64,000 nt of DNA. Source: Flavobacterium sp. ENC. GTDB taxonomy: Bacteria; Bacteroidota; Bacteroidia; Flavobacteriales; Flavobacteriaceae. The position numbers were made by a program, and so were the translations under genes. The stretch covers positions 62,001 through 126,000 of the forward strand of contig NZ_JAJMOY010000006.1 of the NCBI RefSeq assembly GCF_020991415.1, given 5' to 3'. The notes beneath the pieces were generated by a model that was not told the origin of the DNA, made no database searches, and saw nothing but the letters and a program-made list of their open reading frames with translations. Position 1 is the stretch's first letter. Each line of letters begins with the position of its first letter. Shown here piece by piece: positions 26,774 through 35,062 of the stretch.

Positions 26774-27478
26774 ATGAAAATCAATTCAAACCAATCCGTT
26801 GTGCTGCTTTTAATGTTTAGCATGCTGGCGGCGACACTGTATTCTTGTCAGGATACAAAAACCAAGAGCGGACAAAGTGAACAAGTTGAAAAGGAAACAG
26901 TTTATGCTGAATTTGATGCTGACAACAACCTGATCCGACCCGTAAATTACAGAACATGGGTTTTTGCAGGAACAGCCACCACCCCAAAATCACATGACCC
27001 TAAAGCTGTATTTCCTGATTTCCAAAATGTTTATGTAGATCCTGTGGGCTATGCATATTGGAAAAAACACGGAACCTGGAAAGAAGGCACTATTCTTGTA
27101 AAAGAACTATTGCATTCCGGTGATACAATTTCATCCGTAGGAAATGGGTTTTTCCAGGGCGCGCATTTTGAACTTGCAGCTGCTGTAAAAGACAGCAAAC
27201 GATTTCCTGATATGCACGAGGGATGGAACTATTTCGGCTATGCGGATTTCAAGAAAAATAAGTTAAATGAAAAGTCTGCTCCATTAGGCAACCAGTGTGC
27301 GTCATGCCATGTTCAGCATGCCATTGACGGCGACGTATTCTACCAATATTATCCTGTTATCCTTGCAGCAAAAGGATATGGTGATGGGAATCCTGAGAAT
27401 GAGAACACGCGTGAAGGTTTAGTAACGGACTATAAATACAAAAACCCGGTGGTGAGTCCAAAACCGATCAGTAAATAA
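26774..27478 (+). CDS. Cytochrome P460 lipoprotein
   Basis: A lipobox (TLYSC, Cys25) precedes a cytochrome P460 domain. The haem-attachment motif CASCH is at 175-179, near the C-terminus as in the family, and the conserved region RTWVFAGTATTP is at the N-terminal side. P460 proteins oxidise hydroxylamine or related nitrogen species, or reduce oxidants, through a c-type haem linked to Lys; several Lys residues precede the haem motif, but I cannot assign the cross-link. The position behind a sigma/anti-sigma pair and before Msr genes suggests detoxification in the envelope. Confidence 0.9.
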   Translation: MKINSNQSVVLLLMFSMLAATLYSCQDTKTKSGQSEQVEKETVYAEFDADNNLIRPVNYRTWVFAGTATTPKSHDPKAVFPDFQNVYVDPVGYAYWKKHGTWKEGTILVKELLHSGDTISSVGNGFFQGAHFELAAAVKDSKRFPDMHEGWNYFGYADFKKNKLNEKSAPLGNQCASCHVQHAIDGDVFYQYYPVILAAKGYGDGNPENENTREGLVTDYKYKNPVVSPKPISK

Positions 27479-27515
27479 CTGCTTTTGGTTTGCCCATAAA
27501 ACCATACCCAAAAAT

Positions 27516-27914
27516 ATGGCACAGCATATTATGACAGTCTATGATTCACTCTATTTGGATATTTTGAAAATAGGCAGGGCTAATGTTGAGAGTGGTCTTT
27601 CTTTTATTAGGCTTCGTGAGAAACTGGAGCAGGAAGGCTATGATTTTAGTAACTATTATATTGAGGTAGCTGTCAAGACCTGGTTCTATGATACTTTCCA
27701 TCATGCTCTCAGCGATCATGGACCTATAGAGTACCATGAGCTGGATAGCCATCTGGAATGCAATTTCGTAATGAAGGGCGACGCCTGTCTAAAGCTGATC
27801 TCTTATAACAATTCATCGTTTAATAACAAACTTACTCTTTACTCAGTCATACTTGCCGGGATAGCGCTTATAGCATCAATAATAGCCATTATTGTAAGCC
27901 TTTACTATTACTAG
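27516..27914 (+). CDS. Tail-anchored membrane protein, unknown function
   Basis: This 132-residue protein has a soluble N-terminal domain (about 1-105, helical and possibly winged-helix-like: SFIRLREKLEQEGYDFSNYY) and one C-terminal membrane helix (about 108-131). There is no signal peptide, so it should be tail-anchored with the domain in the cytoplasm. I do not recognise the family. It sits 37 bases after the P460 gene and 60 bases before the first MsrA-like gene, so it belongs to the same unit. Confidence 0.7.
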   Translation: MAQHIMTVYDSLYLDILKIGRANVESGLSFIRLREKLEQEGYDFSNYYIEVAVKTWFYDTFHHALSDHGPIEYHELDSHLECNFVMKGDACLKLISYNNSSFNNKLTLYSVILAGIALIASIIAIIVSLYYY

Positions 27915-27974
27915 TAAAGGGAATTCGATAACAGGTATAGAGTAGATGCAAGCGTTGAGCACAAAAGAAAATCT

Positions 27975-28472
27975 ATGGGAAATATAACTAAACTTGGGTT
28001 TGGAGGCGGCTGCCACTGGTGCACCGAAGCTGTTTTTCAGGCCCTGCATGGCGTAATCAAAGTAGAGCAGGGATGGATCGCCTCGATCGCACCCTACGAT
28101 GATTTTTCTGAAGGTGTTATCGTAAATTTTGACAACAATATTATTCCTTATGATGTACTCATCGAGATACACCTGCTTACCCATAGCAGCAGCAATGAGC
28201 ATAAAATGAGGACCAAGTACCGATCGGCACTATATTATTTTGACGATAAGGACAGCACAGGTCTTCATGCCAGCGTGGCACGACTCTCCAGTGAAAACAA
28301 AACCCATTATATTACTCAAATATTGCCTTTGCAGGAATTTAGGCTGAATGCAGAAAATCAGCTGAACTATTACAGTAAAAACAAAGGTGGACCTTTCTGC
28401 CAGCTTTATATCAGTCCAAAACTCAACTTATTACGCAGCAGGTTTGCAGCTAGGGTCAGAGAAGATTTTTAA
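27975..28472 (+). CDS. Divergent MsrA-like methionine sulfoxide reductase
   Basis: The fold motif GFGGGCHWCTEAVFQAL replaces the canonical GCFWG; the catalytic Cys13 is kept but the following residues are HWC, giving an extra Cys16. The middle region (SNEHKMRTKYRSALYYFD) matches the MsrA substrate loop. The usual C-terminal resolving Cys is represented only by PFCQLYISPK at about residue 144. It is 165 residues long, near the family norm. Methionine-S-sulfoxide reduction is plausible; altered chemistry or partner use is possible. The canonical MsrA is three genes downstream. Confidence 0.8.
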   Translation: MGNITKLGFGGGCHWCTEAVFQALHGVIKVEQGWIASIAPYDDFSEGVIVNFDNNIIPYDVLIEIHLLTHSSSNEHKMRTKYRSALYYFDDKDSTGLHASVARLSSENKTHYITQILPLQEFRLNAENQLNYYSKNKGGPFCQLYISPKLNLLRSRFAARVREDF

Positions 28473-28529
28473 TTGCGGTGAAAGGATTTTAACCTTTAGA
28501 TCATGGCAAATTAAAAGAAAAACAAAACA

Positions 28530-28766
28530 ATGAAAACAATTGATGAAAGGGTTAACGCGGCATCCTATGATGCGCAGCCGACACGCTATATCCTGGTTGA
28601 CGGGCATAGCGCAGGCGCCCCGGGCTGTCCCTTTGGGAATGTACAGGAGCTGGTGGGCTATGACACTAAAGACAGGGTATATGTACGATTTACTAAGTCG
28701 GTATATCGAAGGCTAAGGAATCAAATACTGGTTGCACCAATTTTAGATACAGATCGTACAATTTAA
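28530..28766 (+). CDS. Small conserved-looking protein between msr genes
   Basis: The 78-residue protein has no signal peptide. It contains GHSAGAPGCPFG in the middle and a basic C-terminal region (TKSVYRRLRNQI). It has one Cys and several Gly/Pro residues, and looks soluble. I do not recognise it. It is placed between the divergent MsrA and MsrB genes with gaps of 57 and 23 bases, in the same direction, which suggests it functions with them. Confidence 0.65.
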   Translation: MKTIDERVNAASYDAQPTRYILVDGHSAGAPGCPFGNVQELVGYDTKDRVYVRFTKSVYRRLRNQILVAPILDTDRTI

Positions 28767-28789
28767 AATAACCTTTAAATTAATATGTT

Positions 28790-29236
28790 ATGATTGACTG
28801 GAATGACGTTATCAGGTTCGCTTCTGGCGAAAATCCAAAACCACCCACAAGGGTAGAGATGACCGATCAGAAGTGGAAGGAATTACTGACCCCCGATTCT
28901 TATTTTGTAACCAGGCAGAAAGGAACGGAGAGAGCCCACAGCTCCGAGATGTGCAGCTTATTTGAACCAGGAAGGTACAAATGCATTTGCTGCGGTACAG
29001 CCTTATTTGACGCATCAGAAAAATTTGCAAGCAAGTCAGGATGGCCTTCCTTTACCCAACCTGTAGCAATAGAGAATATAGCCCATAAAAGAGATAAGGG
29101 CTATGGTATGGAGAGGATAGAGGTTTTGTGCAATGTATGTGACGCACATCTTGGGCACGTCTTTCCTGACGGACCCGCACCAAGTGGTCTGCGATACTGC
29201 ATAAATGCAGTTGCCCTGGAACAAATCAACGAATGA
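28790..29236 (+). CDS. msrB: Methionine-R-sulfoxide reductase MsrB
   Basis: MsrB reduces methionine-R-sulfoxide in proteins. The 148 residues show the zinc ligands Cys65-x2-Cys68 (KCICCG) and Cys114-x2-Cys117 (CNVCDAHLGHVF), the motif SGWPSF, and the catalytic Cys137 in RYCINA. A Cys55 (SEMCSLF) is placed where thioredoxin-regenerated MsrBs have the resolving Cys. There is no signal peptide, so it is cytoplasmic. It is embedded between two MsrA-type genes in one operon. Confidence 0.96.
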   Translation: MIDWNDVIRFASGENPKPPTRVEMTDQKWKELLTPDSYFVTRQKGTERAHSSEMCSLFEPGRYKCICCGTALFDASEKFASKSGWPSFTQPVAIENIAHKRDKGYGMERIEVLCNVCDAHLGHVFPDGPAPSGLRYCINAVALEQINE

Positions 29237-29273
29237 TTCACTATTTTAAAAAACGCATTTAAAATCTAATAAC

Positions 29274-29765
29274 ATGGAAAATATACGAAAAGCATATGTG
29301 GCAGGTGGCTGCTTCTGGGGTATGGAAGATCTCTTCAGATTACGCCCCGGAGTTACAGATACGGAAGTCGGCTATCTGGGAGGGAAAAATGATGACCCAA
29401 CCTACAAGAATCATCCCGGTCATGCTGAAGGTATTGAGATTACTTATGACGCAAATATAACTTCTTACAAAGAACTGCTGGATTATTTTTTTACCTTACA
29501 TGACCCAACTACTGTTGACAGGCAGGGCAATGACAGAGGTGCAAGTTATCGCTCGGCATTATTTATACAAAATGAACAAGAGGCAGAAGTTGCCGTGGAG
29601 GTTATCGGTATAGTCGATGATTCGAAACGCTGGCCTTCGAAGGTAGTTACTACCCTCGAGCCATTTACAAAGTTCTGGCCGGCGGAAGAGTACCATCAGG
29701 ACTATCTGATTAAGAATCCCGGAGGTTATAGCTGCCATTTCGAGCGTTTCGGAAGTTACCTGTAA
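29274..29765 (+). CDS. msrA: Methionine-S-sulfoxide reductase MsrA
   Basis: A canonical MsrA of 163 residues with the active-site motif GGCFWGMEDLF (Cys13), the substrate loop GYLGGKNDDPTYKN, and the conserved EEYHQDYL segment followed by Cys near the C-terminus (YSCHF). It has no signal peptide. It reduces methionine-S-sulfoxide and complements MsrB, 37 bases upstream. It is the last msr gene of the cluster. Confidence 0.96.
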   Translation: MENIRKAYVAGGCFWGMEDLFRLRPGVTDTEVGYLGGKNDDPTYKNHPGHAEGIEITYDANITSYKELLDYFFTLHDPTTVDRQGNDRGASYRSALFIQNEQEAEVAVEVIGIVDDSKRWPSKVVTTLEPFTKFWPAEEYHQDYLIKNPGGYSCHFERFGSYL

Positions 29766-29917
29766 ATTGACAAATATTTGTTCCTCTTGCACTCCTCTCT
29801 AATATGCTACTTAGGCAGCATCTTTCTTTGCGCCAAAAGGTAAGTGCAGCTGTCATCATGGGCGGAACACTCGTAATTGCCTATTTCAGATAGGATGTGT
29901 AAACAAAATAATTAACT

Positions 29918-30988
29918 ATGTCAGAAGCTAAAGCATCCCTGCTTGTAATTGCAGATATCAGCGGATTTACCCGCTTTGTCAACGAGACTGAGATCACTCA
30001 CAGCCAGCATATCATTGCCGAACTGCTGGAGGCTGTGATTGCTGCTGATTTTTTGGGTTTGACCGTGGCAGAGATAGAAGGGGATGCTGTCCTTTTCTAC
30101 CGTTATCAACGTATGGCCTCCCGTGCTGAAGTGCTTCAGCTTTCAGAGCGTTTTTTTCTGGCTTTTCATAATCACCTGTCACGATACCGGGAGTCACGAA
30201 TATGCCAATGCGGGGCATGTGCCACTGCTGAAGATCTTACCATTAAAATCATTGCTCATGCCGGTACGATAGAACTGCTGAAAGTACGCGGGTTCCGCAA
30301 GCCATTCGGTATTGAACTTATCCGCCTGCACAGGCTGCTAAAAAATTCTATTCCACACCAGGAGTACCTGATGCTGACATCACAGTTCAATGCCTACACT
30401 GAATCCAAATCGCTTTCCGATCCCACCTGGCTGGATACTTTTCAGGATCAGTCCTACTATGAAGATCTGGGAAACCTTACCTATACGTTTCATCCGCTTT
30501 CCTTGCTTCGCTCAAAACTTCATCCTCCTAAACACCTGAGTAAACCATTTATAATGCCTGATCCTGTTGTGCGGGAGGAATTGCTGAACCATGCTGCAGA
30601 AAAGCTTCATAAACTTCTTATAAATATTTCATTGCTTCCCGATTGGGATAGAGAAGTAAAGAAGGTATTTTCCATAACACAACAGCTCAACCGGGTTGGG
30701 ACAAGGCATATATGCGTTCTTGATTCCCACAATCTTAAAATTGAAACAGTGTCTAATCCCTGGCCGGATAAGACAGTCTATGCCCAGCAAATACTCAATG
30801 CGAATGTTGTCAGGAAAATGCTTTATTACATTATTCTCGAACCTAGAGGCAGTGATACCTGTACTCGCGTAGAAGTACATTACTCACACTTTCCGGTTAT
30901 TGGCAGGTGGATTAATAACTGGGTACGTAAAAAAGCAGGCCTGCATGCTGAAAATATACTTTACTCGCTTAAGATGTATAACTTTTAA
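29918..30988 (+). CDS. DUF2652 protein, cyclase-like fold plus SRPBCC-like domain
   Basis: The N-terminal half (about 5-190) resembles nucleotide cyclase folds: VIADISGFTRFV with Asp13, and EIEGDAVLFY with Asp56, are the two metal-binding aspartates. The canonical transition-state motif (VNxAARL) is not seen; FGIELIRLHRLLKN stands in its place, so cyclase activity is doubtful. The C-terminal half (about 215-350) looks like a polyketide-cyclase/SRPBCC ligand-binding domain. A 152-base gap separates it from msrA. It may be a sensory or ligand-binding protein of the stress cluster. Confidence 0.8.
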   Translation: MSEAKASLLVIADISGFTRFVNETEITHSQHIIAELLEAVIAADFLGLTVAEIEGDAVLFYRYQRMASRAEVLQLSERFFLAFHNHLSRYRESRICQCGACATAEDLTIKIIAHAGTIELLKVRGFRKPFGIELIRLHRLLKNSIPHQEYLMLTSQFNAYTESKSLSDPTWLDTFQDQSYYEDLGNLTYTFHPLSLLRSKLHPPKHLSKPFIMPDPVVREELLNHAAEKLHKLLINISLLPDWDREVKKVFSITQQLNRVGTRHICVLDSHNLKIETVSNPWPDKTVYAQQILNANVVRKMLYYIILEPRGSDTCTRVEVHYSHFPVIGRWINNWVRKKAGLHAENILYSLKMYNF

Positions 30989-31098
30989 TTACATTGTGGA
31001 AATGGATTCGTTACTGGATTTTGACTACAACAAGACCGTTTTTGGCTACAGCTGCTGCTACATATAAGATGACCTTTACAATCTTAAACCACTATATT

Positions 31099-32019
31099 AT
31101 GAAAAATGTTTTAGTAATCGGCGCATCAGGATTTGTAGGGAGCTATTTAACAAAACAATTGTTGGCAGACAGCTATAAAGTGCGCTGTCTGGCGCGAAGT
31201 CCTGATAAGATTAAATATTTTGCTGAGGAGGGCTGTGAAATCTTTAAAGGGGATATATCAGATTTTGCATCTGTTAAAAGTGCTCTGGCAGCAATTGATG
31301 CTGTTTATATCTGTATTCATACCCTTGCACCTCAGCATGAAAATACTTTAGAAAAGGAATTCATGGACATCGAGTTAAATGGACTGCAAAACATAGTGCA
31401 GGCTTGTAAAGACAATGGGGTAGATCGTATTGTCTATTTGACATCGTTAGGAATTTCAGAGGGGAACAAGGACGCATGGACGTCAGGACGATGGAAAACA
31501 CAGCAGTATTTATTGAATAGCGGCCTTAATGTAACAGTTATACAACCAGGCATGATTGTCGGCATTGGCGGACAAGGATTTAATATGGCATTGGCAAATG
31601 CCCAAAAAAGCGTATCTTTTGTTCTGGGAAACGGGCGAAATAAATTTAGATGTATCGCTATTAATGATCTTACCTACTATCTTGCCGGAGTACAAAATAA
31701 AGAAGAGGCTTATGGGAAATGTTATGAGGTGGGCAGTGATGATGTGCTTACAGCGGATCAGCTAATTGATTCGGCTGCCGATGTGCTGGGCCGCAGGCAT
31801 CCTTCAAAAATTCATATTCCATTTGCCTTACTGCGTTTTTTTTCACCGCTCATACAGCTAATTTCCAAGTCGCCAAAAGGAGCAATTAAAGGAGTACTTG
31901 ATGGGTTAGGGGCCGATATGGTAGGAGACCCTTCCGACATACGCCAATTATTAAGCCGTCCCACACTTTCTTATAAACAAAGTGTTGAATGCGCACTTAA
32001 AGTATATTATAAAAACTAA
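31099..32019 (+). CDS. NmrA-like NAD(P)-dependent oxidoreductase
   Basis: The start at 31099 (MKNVLVIGASGFVGSYL) is preferred over an upstream frame opening at 30994, since the first 35 codons of that frame lack family similarity. The Rossmann motif GASGFVG and later YLTSLGISEGN and PGMIVGIGG identify an atypical short-chain dehydrogenase of the NmrA/NAD(P)H-binding type (306 residues). It could reduce quinone- or electrophile-like substrates. An AraC regulator starts 14 bases after its stop, so the two are co-transcribed. Confidence 0.9.
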   Translation: MKNVLVIGASGFVGSYLTKQLLADSYKVRCLARSPDKIKYFAEEGCEIFKGDISDFASVKSALAAIDAVYICIHTLAPQHENTLEKEFMDIELNGLQNIVQACKDNGVDRIVYLTSLGISEGNKDAWTSGRWKTQQYLLNSGLNVTVIQPGMIVGIGGQGFNMALANAQKSVSFVLGNGRNKFRCIAINDLTYYLAGVQNKEEAYGKCYEVGSDDVLTADQLIDSAADVLGRRHPSKIHIPFALLRFFSPLIQLISKSPKGAIKGVLDGLGADMVGDPSDIRQLLSRPTLSYKQSVECALKVYYKN

Positions 32020-32033
32020 GTTATTATTATTCG

Positions 32034-32960
32034 ATGGAGAGAGCAAAGCCCTATCAGATTAAATCAATCAGCGAGTTTCATAAGCTGCTGCACCTGGATA
32101 AACCTGAGCATCCAATGATCAGTGTAATTCAGATAAAGCCTTTTAAAGAGATTCCGGTAAATCTGCCGGAATCAATTGTTTATGGATTTTATAGTATATC
32201 ACTAAAGAAGAATTTTAAGGGGCCTGTAAAATTTAAATATGGCCAGCAGGAATATGATTTTGATAATGGTGTCTTAAGTTTTATGGCACCCGGCCAGATA
32301 TCCGTTTTAAATCCTGAAAAATACAGCAGTGCTGAACAATCGGGCTGGATGCTGCTTATTCATCCTGATCTGCTTTGGAATACTTCGCTGACACAAAAAA
32401 TAAGAAAATTTGATTTCTTTGGTTATTCCGTCAACGAAGCGCTGTTTCTTTCAGATAAAGAAGAATTGATACTGACTCAAATTATTCAAAATATTGAACG
32501 GGAATATTGTAATAATATGGATAAGTTCAGCCATGATATTATAATAACGCAGCTTGAATCCCTTCTTAGTTATTCCGAAAGGTTTTATCAGCGCCAATTT
32601 ATGACACGAAGAATCACTAACCATCAAATATTAGATCGCCTGAATGAATTGCTTACCGTCTATTTCGATGGATTGGATAATAGTCAAAGAGGTCTGCCTT
32701 CAGTCAGTTACCTTGCCGGGCAGCTTCATGTTTCTTCAGATTACTTAAGCGGAATGCTAAAATCTATGACAGGATTAACCACACAGCAGCATATACATGA
32801 AAAGCTAATTGAAAAAGCAAAGGAAATGCTGTCGATTACAAACTACTCGGTGAGTGAAATAGCCTTCCTGTTAGGATTTGAGCACTCTCAATCTTTTAGT
32901 AAACTATTTAAAAGCAAGACTAATCAGTCCCCCATAGCATTCCGACAATCTTTTAGTTAA
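32034..32960 (+). CDS. AraC-family transcriptional regulator
   Basis: The 308-residue protein has an N-terminal AraC cupin-type domain (about 25-160: GPVKFKYGQQEYDFDNGVLS) and a C-terminal double HTH (about 205-305: SYLAGQLHVSSDYLSGMLK and NYSVSEIAFLLGFEHSQS). It lies in an operon with the NmrA-like oxidoreductase and probably controls it. A second, truncated AraC-like gene follows 21 bases later. Confidence 0.92.
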   Translation: MERAKPYQIKSISEFHKLLHLDKPEHPMISVIQIKPFKEIPVNLPESIVYGFYSISLKKNFKGPVKFKYGQQEYDFDNGVLSFMAPGQISVLNPEKYSSAEQSGWMLLIHPDLLWNTSLTQKIRKFDFFGYSVNEALFLSDKEELILTQIIQNIEREYCNNMDKFSHDIIITQLESLLSYSERFYQRQFMTRRITNHQILDRLNELLTVYFDGLDNSQRGLPSVSYLAGQLHVSSDYLSGMLKSMTGLTTQQHIHEKLIEKAKEMLSITNYSVSEIAFLLGFEHSQSFSKLFKSKTNQSPIAFRQSFS

Positions 32961-32981
32961 GGTTATTTACTGATTTATACC

Positions 32982-33470
32982 ATGAAAAAAGAAAATATAC
33001 ATAGCCCTTACGAAATCTTTTTTATAGCAGCCAGTGCTTTTTCCAAGATTGAGCAGCGGCATAACTTTTTCGAACTGGTCTTTATCCGTTCAGGAACAGG
33101 TAAGCATTATCTAAATGAGTCAGAATGCGATTATCATGCTGGCCAGCTTTTTTTGATCACACCAGAGGATACGCATCATTTTACAGTGGAAAAAGAGACA
33201 GAGTTCTTTTTTCTAAGATTTAATAATATTCATATAGAGCATAATAATTTCAGCAGACACAATTTACAACGATTGGAATATATTCTAAAGAATGCCAGCC
33301 ATATTAATGATTGTATTCTAAGGAATGTATTTGACAAGGGCTTTATACCCTGGGTGATTGAGGCAATATACAAGGAACAAACCCAAAAGGATTTATATAA
33401 AGAGGATTTGGTACATGAGCTGGTAAACACCATTATAATTATTGCTGCAAGAAGTATGGCAAAGTTTTAA
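32982..33470 (+). pseudogene. Truncated AraC regulator, sensing domain only
   Basis: The 162 residues match the N-terminal cupin domain of an AraC regulator (FFIAASAFSKIEQRHNFFEL, RSGTGKHYLNES, FLITPEDTHHF). The translated region ends at IIIIAARSMAKF, just before the double HTH would begin, and no HTH is encoded in any frame downstream before the convergent GH8 gene. It is most likely the 5' remnant of a 290-residue regulator, though a DNA-binding-free sensor is possible. Confidence 0.65.
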
Positions 33471-33520
33471 CCAAATTATATTTTTGAAATAGCGAAACAA
33501 AGCAATTAGTATATTGCATT

Positions 33521-33634
33521 ATGCATGGCAAAGCGGATGATATTATACTGGAAGAAGATAAATCAGGACGTTATGTTTTTCTGAAAAATAATAATACAAT
33601 CCTGCAGCAGGATCAGAGATTTAAAATTTACTGA
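33521..33634 (+). CDS. Mini-ORF at a rearrangement junction (doubtful)
   Basis: This is a 37-codon frame (MHGKADDIILEEDKSGRYVF at its start, ending RFKIY) that overlaps the 3' end of the convergent GH8 gene. The charged composition looks coding, but no family is recognised. It may be the end of a lost gene, joined here when the AraC gene was truncated. Confidence 0.2.
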   Translation: MHGKADDIILEEDKSGRYVFLKNNNTILQQDQRFKIY

Positions 33635-34926
33635 ACCCTTTGGGCTATAATCTGGTAGTTTCCGCTAAGATGCATTAAACTGAAGAGATATAGTAATCCA
33701 TCATAATATGGATCAAAGTAACCGTCTTCATAAGGTTCAAGTTTGGCATTCCAAACAGCATGAACAAAATCCATACTTGCTTTATCTTTATTAACTAATG
33801 ATGCTGTTGCTGCGGTTCCTACTAACCCGATCGAATGTCTAAGTTTTTTGACCGGACCAGCCTGAAGAATAAACTCTGGAGAAGAACCATCCGGATTAAA
33901 CTGATCTTTATATGTATTTAATCCTTTCGATCTTAGGAAATTTTGAAATCGTTTGGCATAGTCTTCCTGCCATTCTTTATCTTTTCCGTACCAGGTATAA
34001 TCCATTGCAATATTCATAGGAACGCGCCAGGAGTCATAGCGGAATCCCGGAGGCATCCAGGGTGTTGGATGCGGTTCACCGTTAAACTCCGTATAATCTG
34101 AATTTAGCCCCGTCACAGGATGGCAGGCTTTATGTAAAAAATTACGCGAAACATCGGCGCATTCTTTATAAAACTTCTCATGACCGTCTTTGGCATACAA
34201 TACCCATATTTCGTAAAATGCAGGAATATGATAAGAAGGATCTGTCCAATTGTAACCTCCTCCTTCCGGCACAAAGGAAATCTGCTTATGTTCTGTATTT
34301 ATAATATTATGCACATTGTCAGTACCATTTTTTTTCCACATGGCATCTAAAATTCTTCTAGCTTCTTTGTAGTAGTTTATTCCCGTCTCATTACCCCATT
34401 TATTAGAAGCAAAAAGCAGGCTGGTGATATAATACAATTCCCCGTCTGAAGCAGAACCGGGAGAGTTTTGTTTTTTGGTCTCCGGATTTACACTCCATGC
34501 AAAGTACCCTTCTCTTGGTCCTTCCTGATGCTGCATGTATTTTACTGACCATCTCCAGAGACGATCAAAAACATCTTTTTTATTGAGCTGAACGGCAATC
34601 ATCATTCCGTATGACATTCCTTCGGTACGGGCATCTTTATTTTTGACATCAGAAACGTAACCTAATGAATCGCCTTCTTCAAAATAAACTTTATCCGGTC
34701 CTTCAAAAACATCATAATAGGCTTTGGCTAATTTCTTGTCTATTTCGTTCTGGCTGTACCCTGCTTCTTTGAAAAGGTTCCGGTATTGAGGTCTTTTGAG
34801 TTCTGATTTATCCGTTTTCTTATTCTGCCCTATCATTAAAATGGGAGCAGTCAAAATAAAGATCATTACCAAAACTGAAATTTTAATTAAACTCAATCTT
34901 TGATTCTTTTTATCTGTATTTTTCAT
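33628..34926 (-). CDS. Glycoside hydrolase family 8, oligoxylanase type
   Basis: GH8 enzymes of this shape release xylose from the reducing end of xylo-oligosaccharides (Rex-like) or cut xylan. A membrane/signal segment (about 15-33) leads to an (alpha/alpha)6 barrel with the acid residue in ARTEGMSYGMM (Glu102) and the conserved Asp161 in SASDGELYY; a further candidate Asp lies in LNSDYTEF. The length of 432 residues fits. It lies behind SusC and SusD on the same strand, 136 bases after SusD, which makes this a small xylan-type utilisation locus. Confidence 0.93.
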   Translation of the reverse strand: MKNTDKKNQRLSLIKISVLVMIFILTAPILMIGQNKKTDKSELKRPQYRNLFKEAGYSQNEIDKKLAKAYYDVFEGPDKVYFEEGDSLGYVSDVKNKDARTEGMSYGMMIAVQLNKKDVFDRLWRWSVKYMQHQEGPREGYFAWSVNPETKKQNSPGSASDGELYYITSLLFASNKWGNETGINYYKEARRILDAMWKKNGTDNVHNIINTEHKQISFVPEGGGYNWTDPSYHIPAFYEIWVLYAKDGHEKFYKECADVSRNFLHKACHPVTGLNSDYTEFNGEPHPTPWMPPGFRYDSWRVPMNIAMDYTWYGKDKEWQEDYAKRFQNFLRSKGLNTYKDQFNPDGSSPEFILQAGPVKKLRHSIGLVGTAATASLVNKDKASMDFVHAVWNAKLEPYEDGYFDPYYDGLLYLFSLMHLSGNYQIIAQRVQ

Positions 34927-34951
34927 TTTTTGACTTAATTAAATAATTTGA

Positions 34952-35022
34952 AAATGCAATTCGTTTTTCTTCAATTGCATTTCTGTAAACAAATAAACAG
35001 CGCATTTCATTGCGCTGTTTAT
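34952..35022 (-). terminator. Two hairpins after the SusD gene
   Basis: The first hairpin on the minus strand is a 12-bp perfect stem (ATAAACAGCGCA, 34993-35004 with 35011-35022, loop of 6) followed by TTTGTTT. A second 10-bp stem (AAATGCAATT, 34952-34961 with 34973-34982) lies just before the GH8 gene. They may end most transcripts after SusD and let a fraction continue into GH8. Confidence 0.75.
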
Positions 35023-35062
35023 CCAACTAACTTAACTTAAACTAACCAAAATTTAAATTTCC

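Noticed and set aside
30994..31098. N-terminal extension of the NmrA-like protein
   Set aside because: The frame is open, but the Rossmann motif begins directly at the ATG at 31099 and the extra 35 codons show no family similarity.
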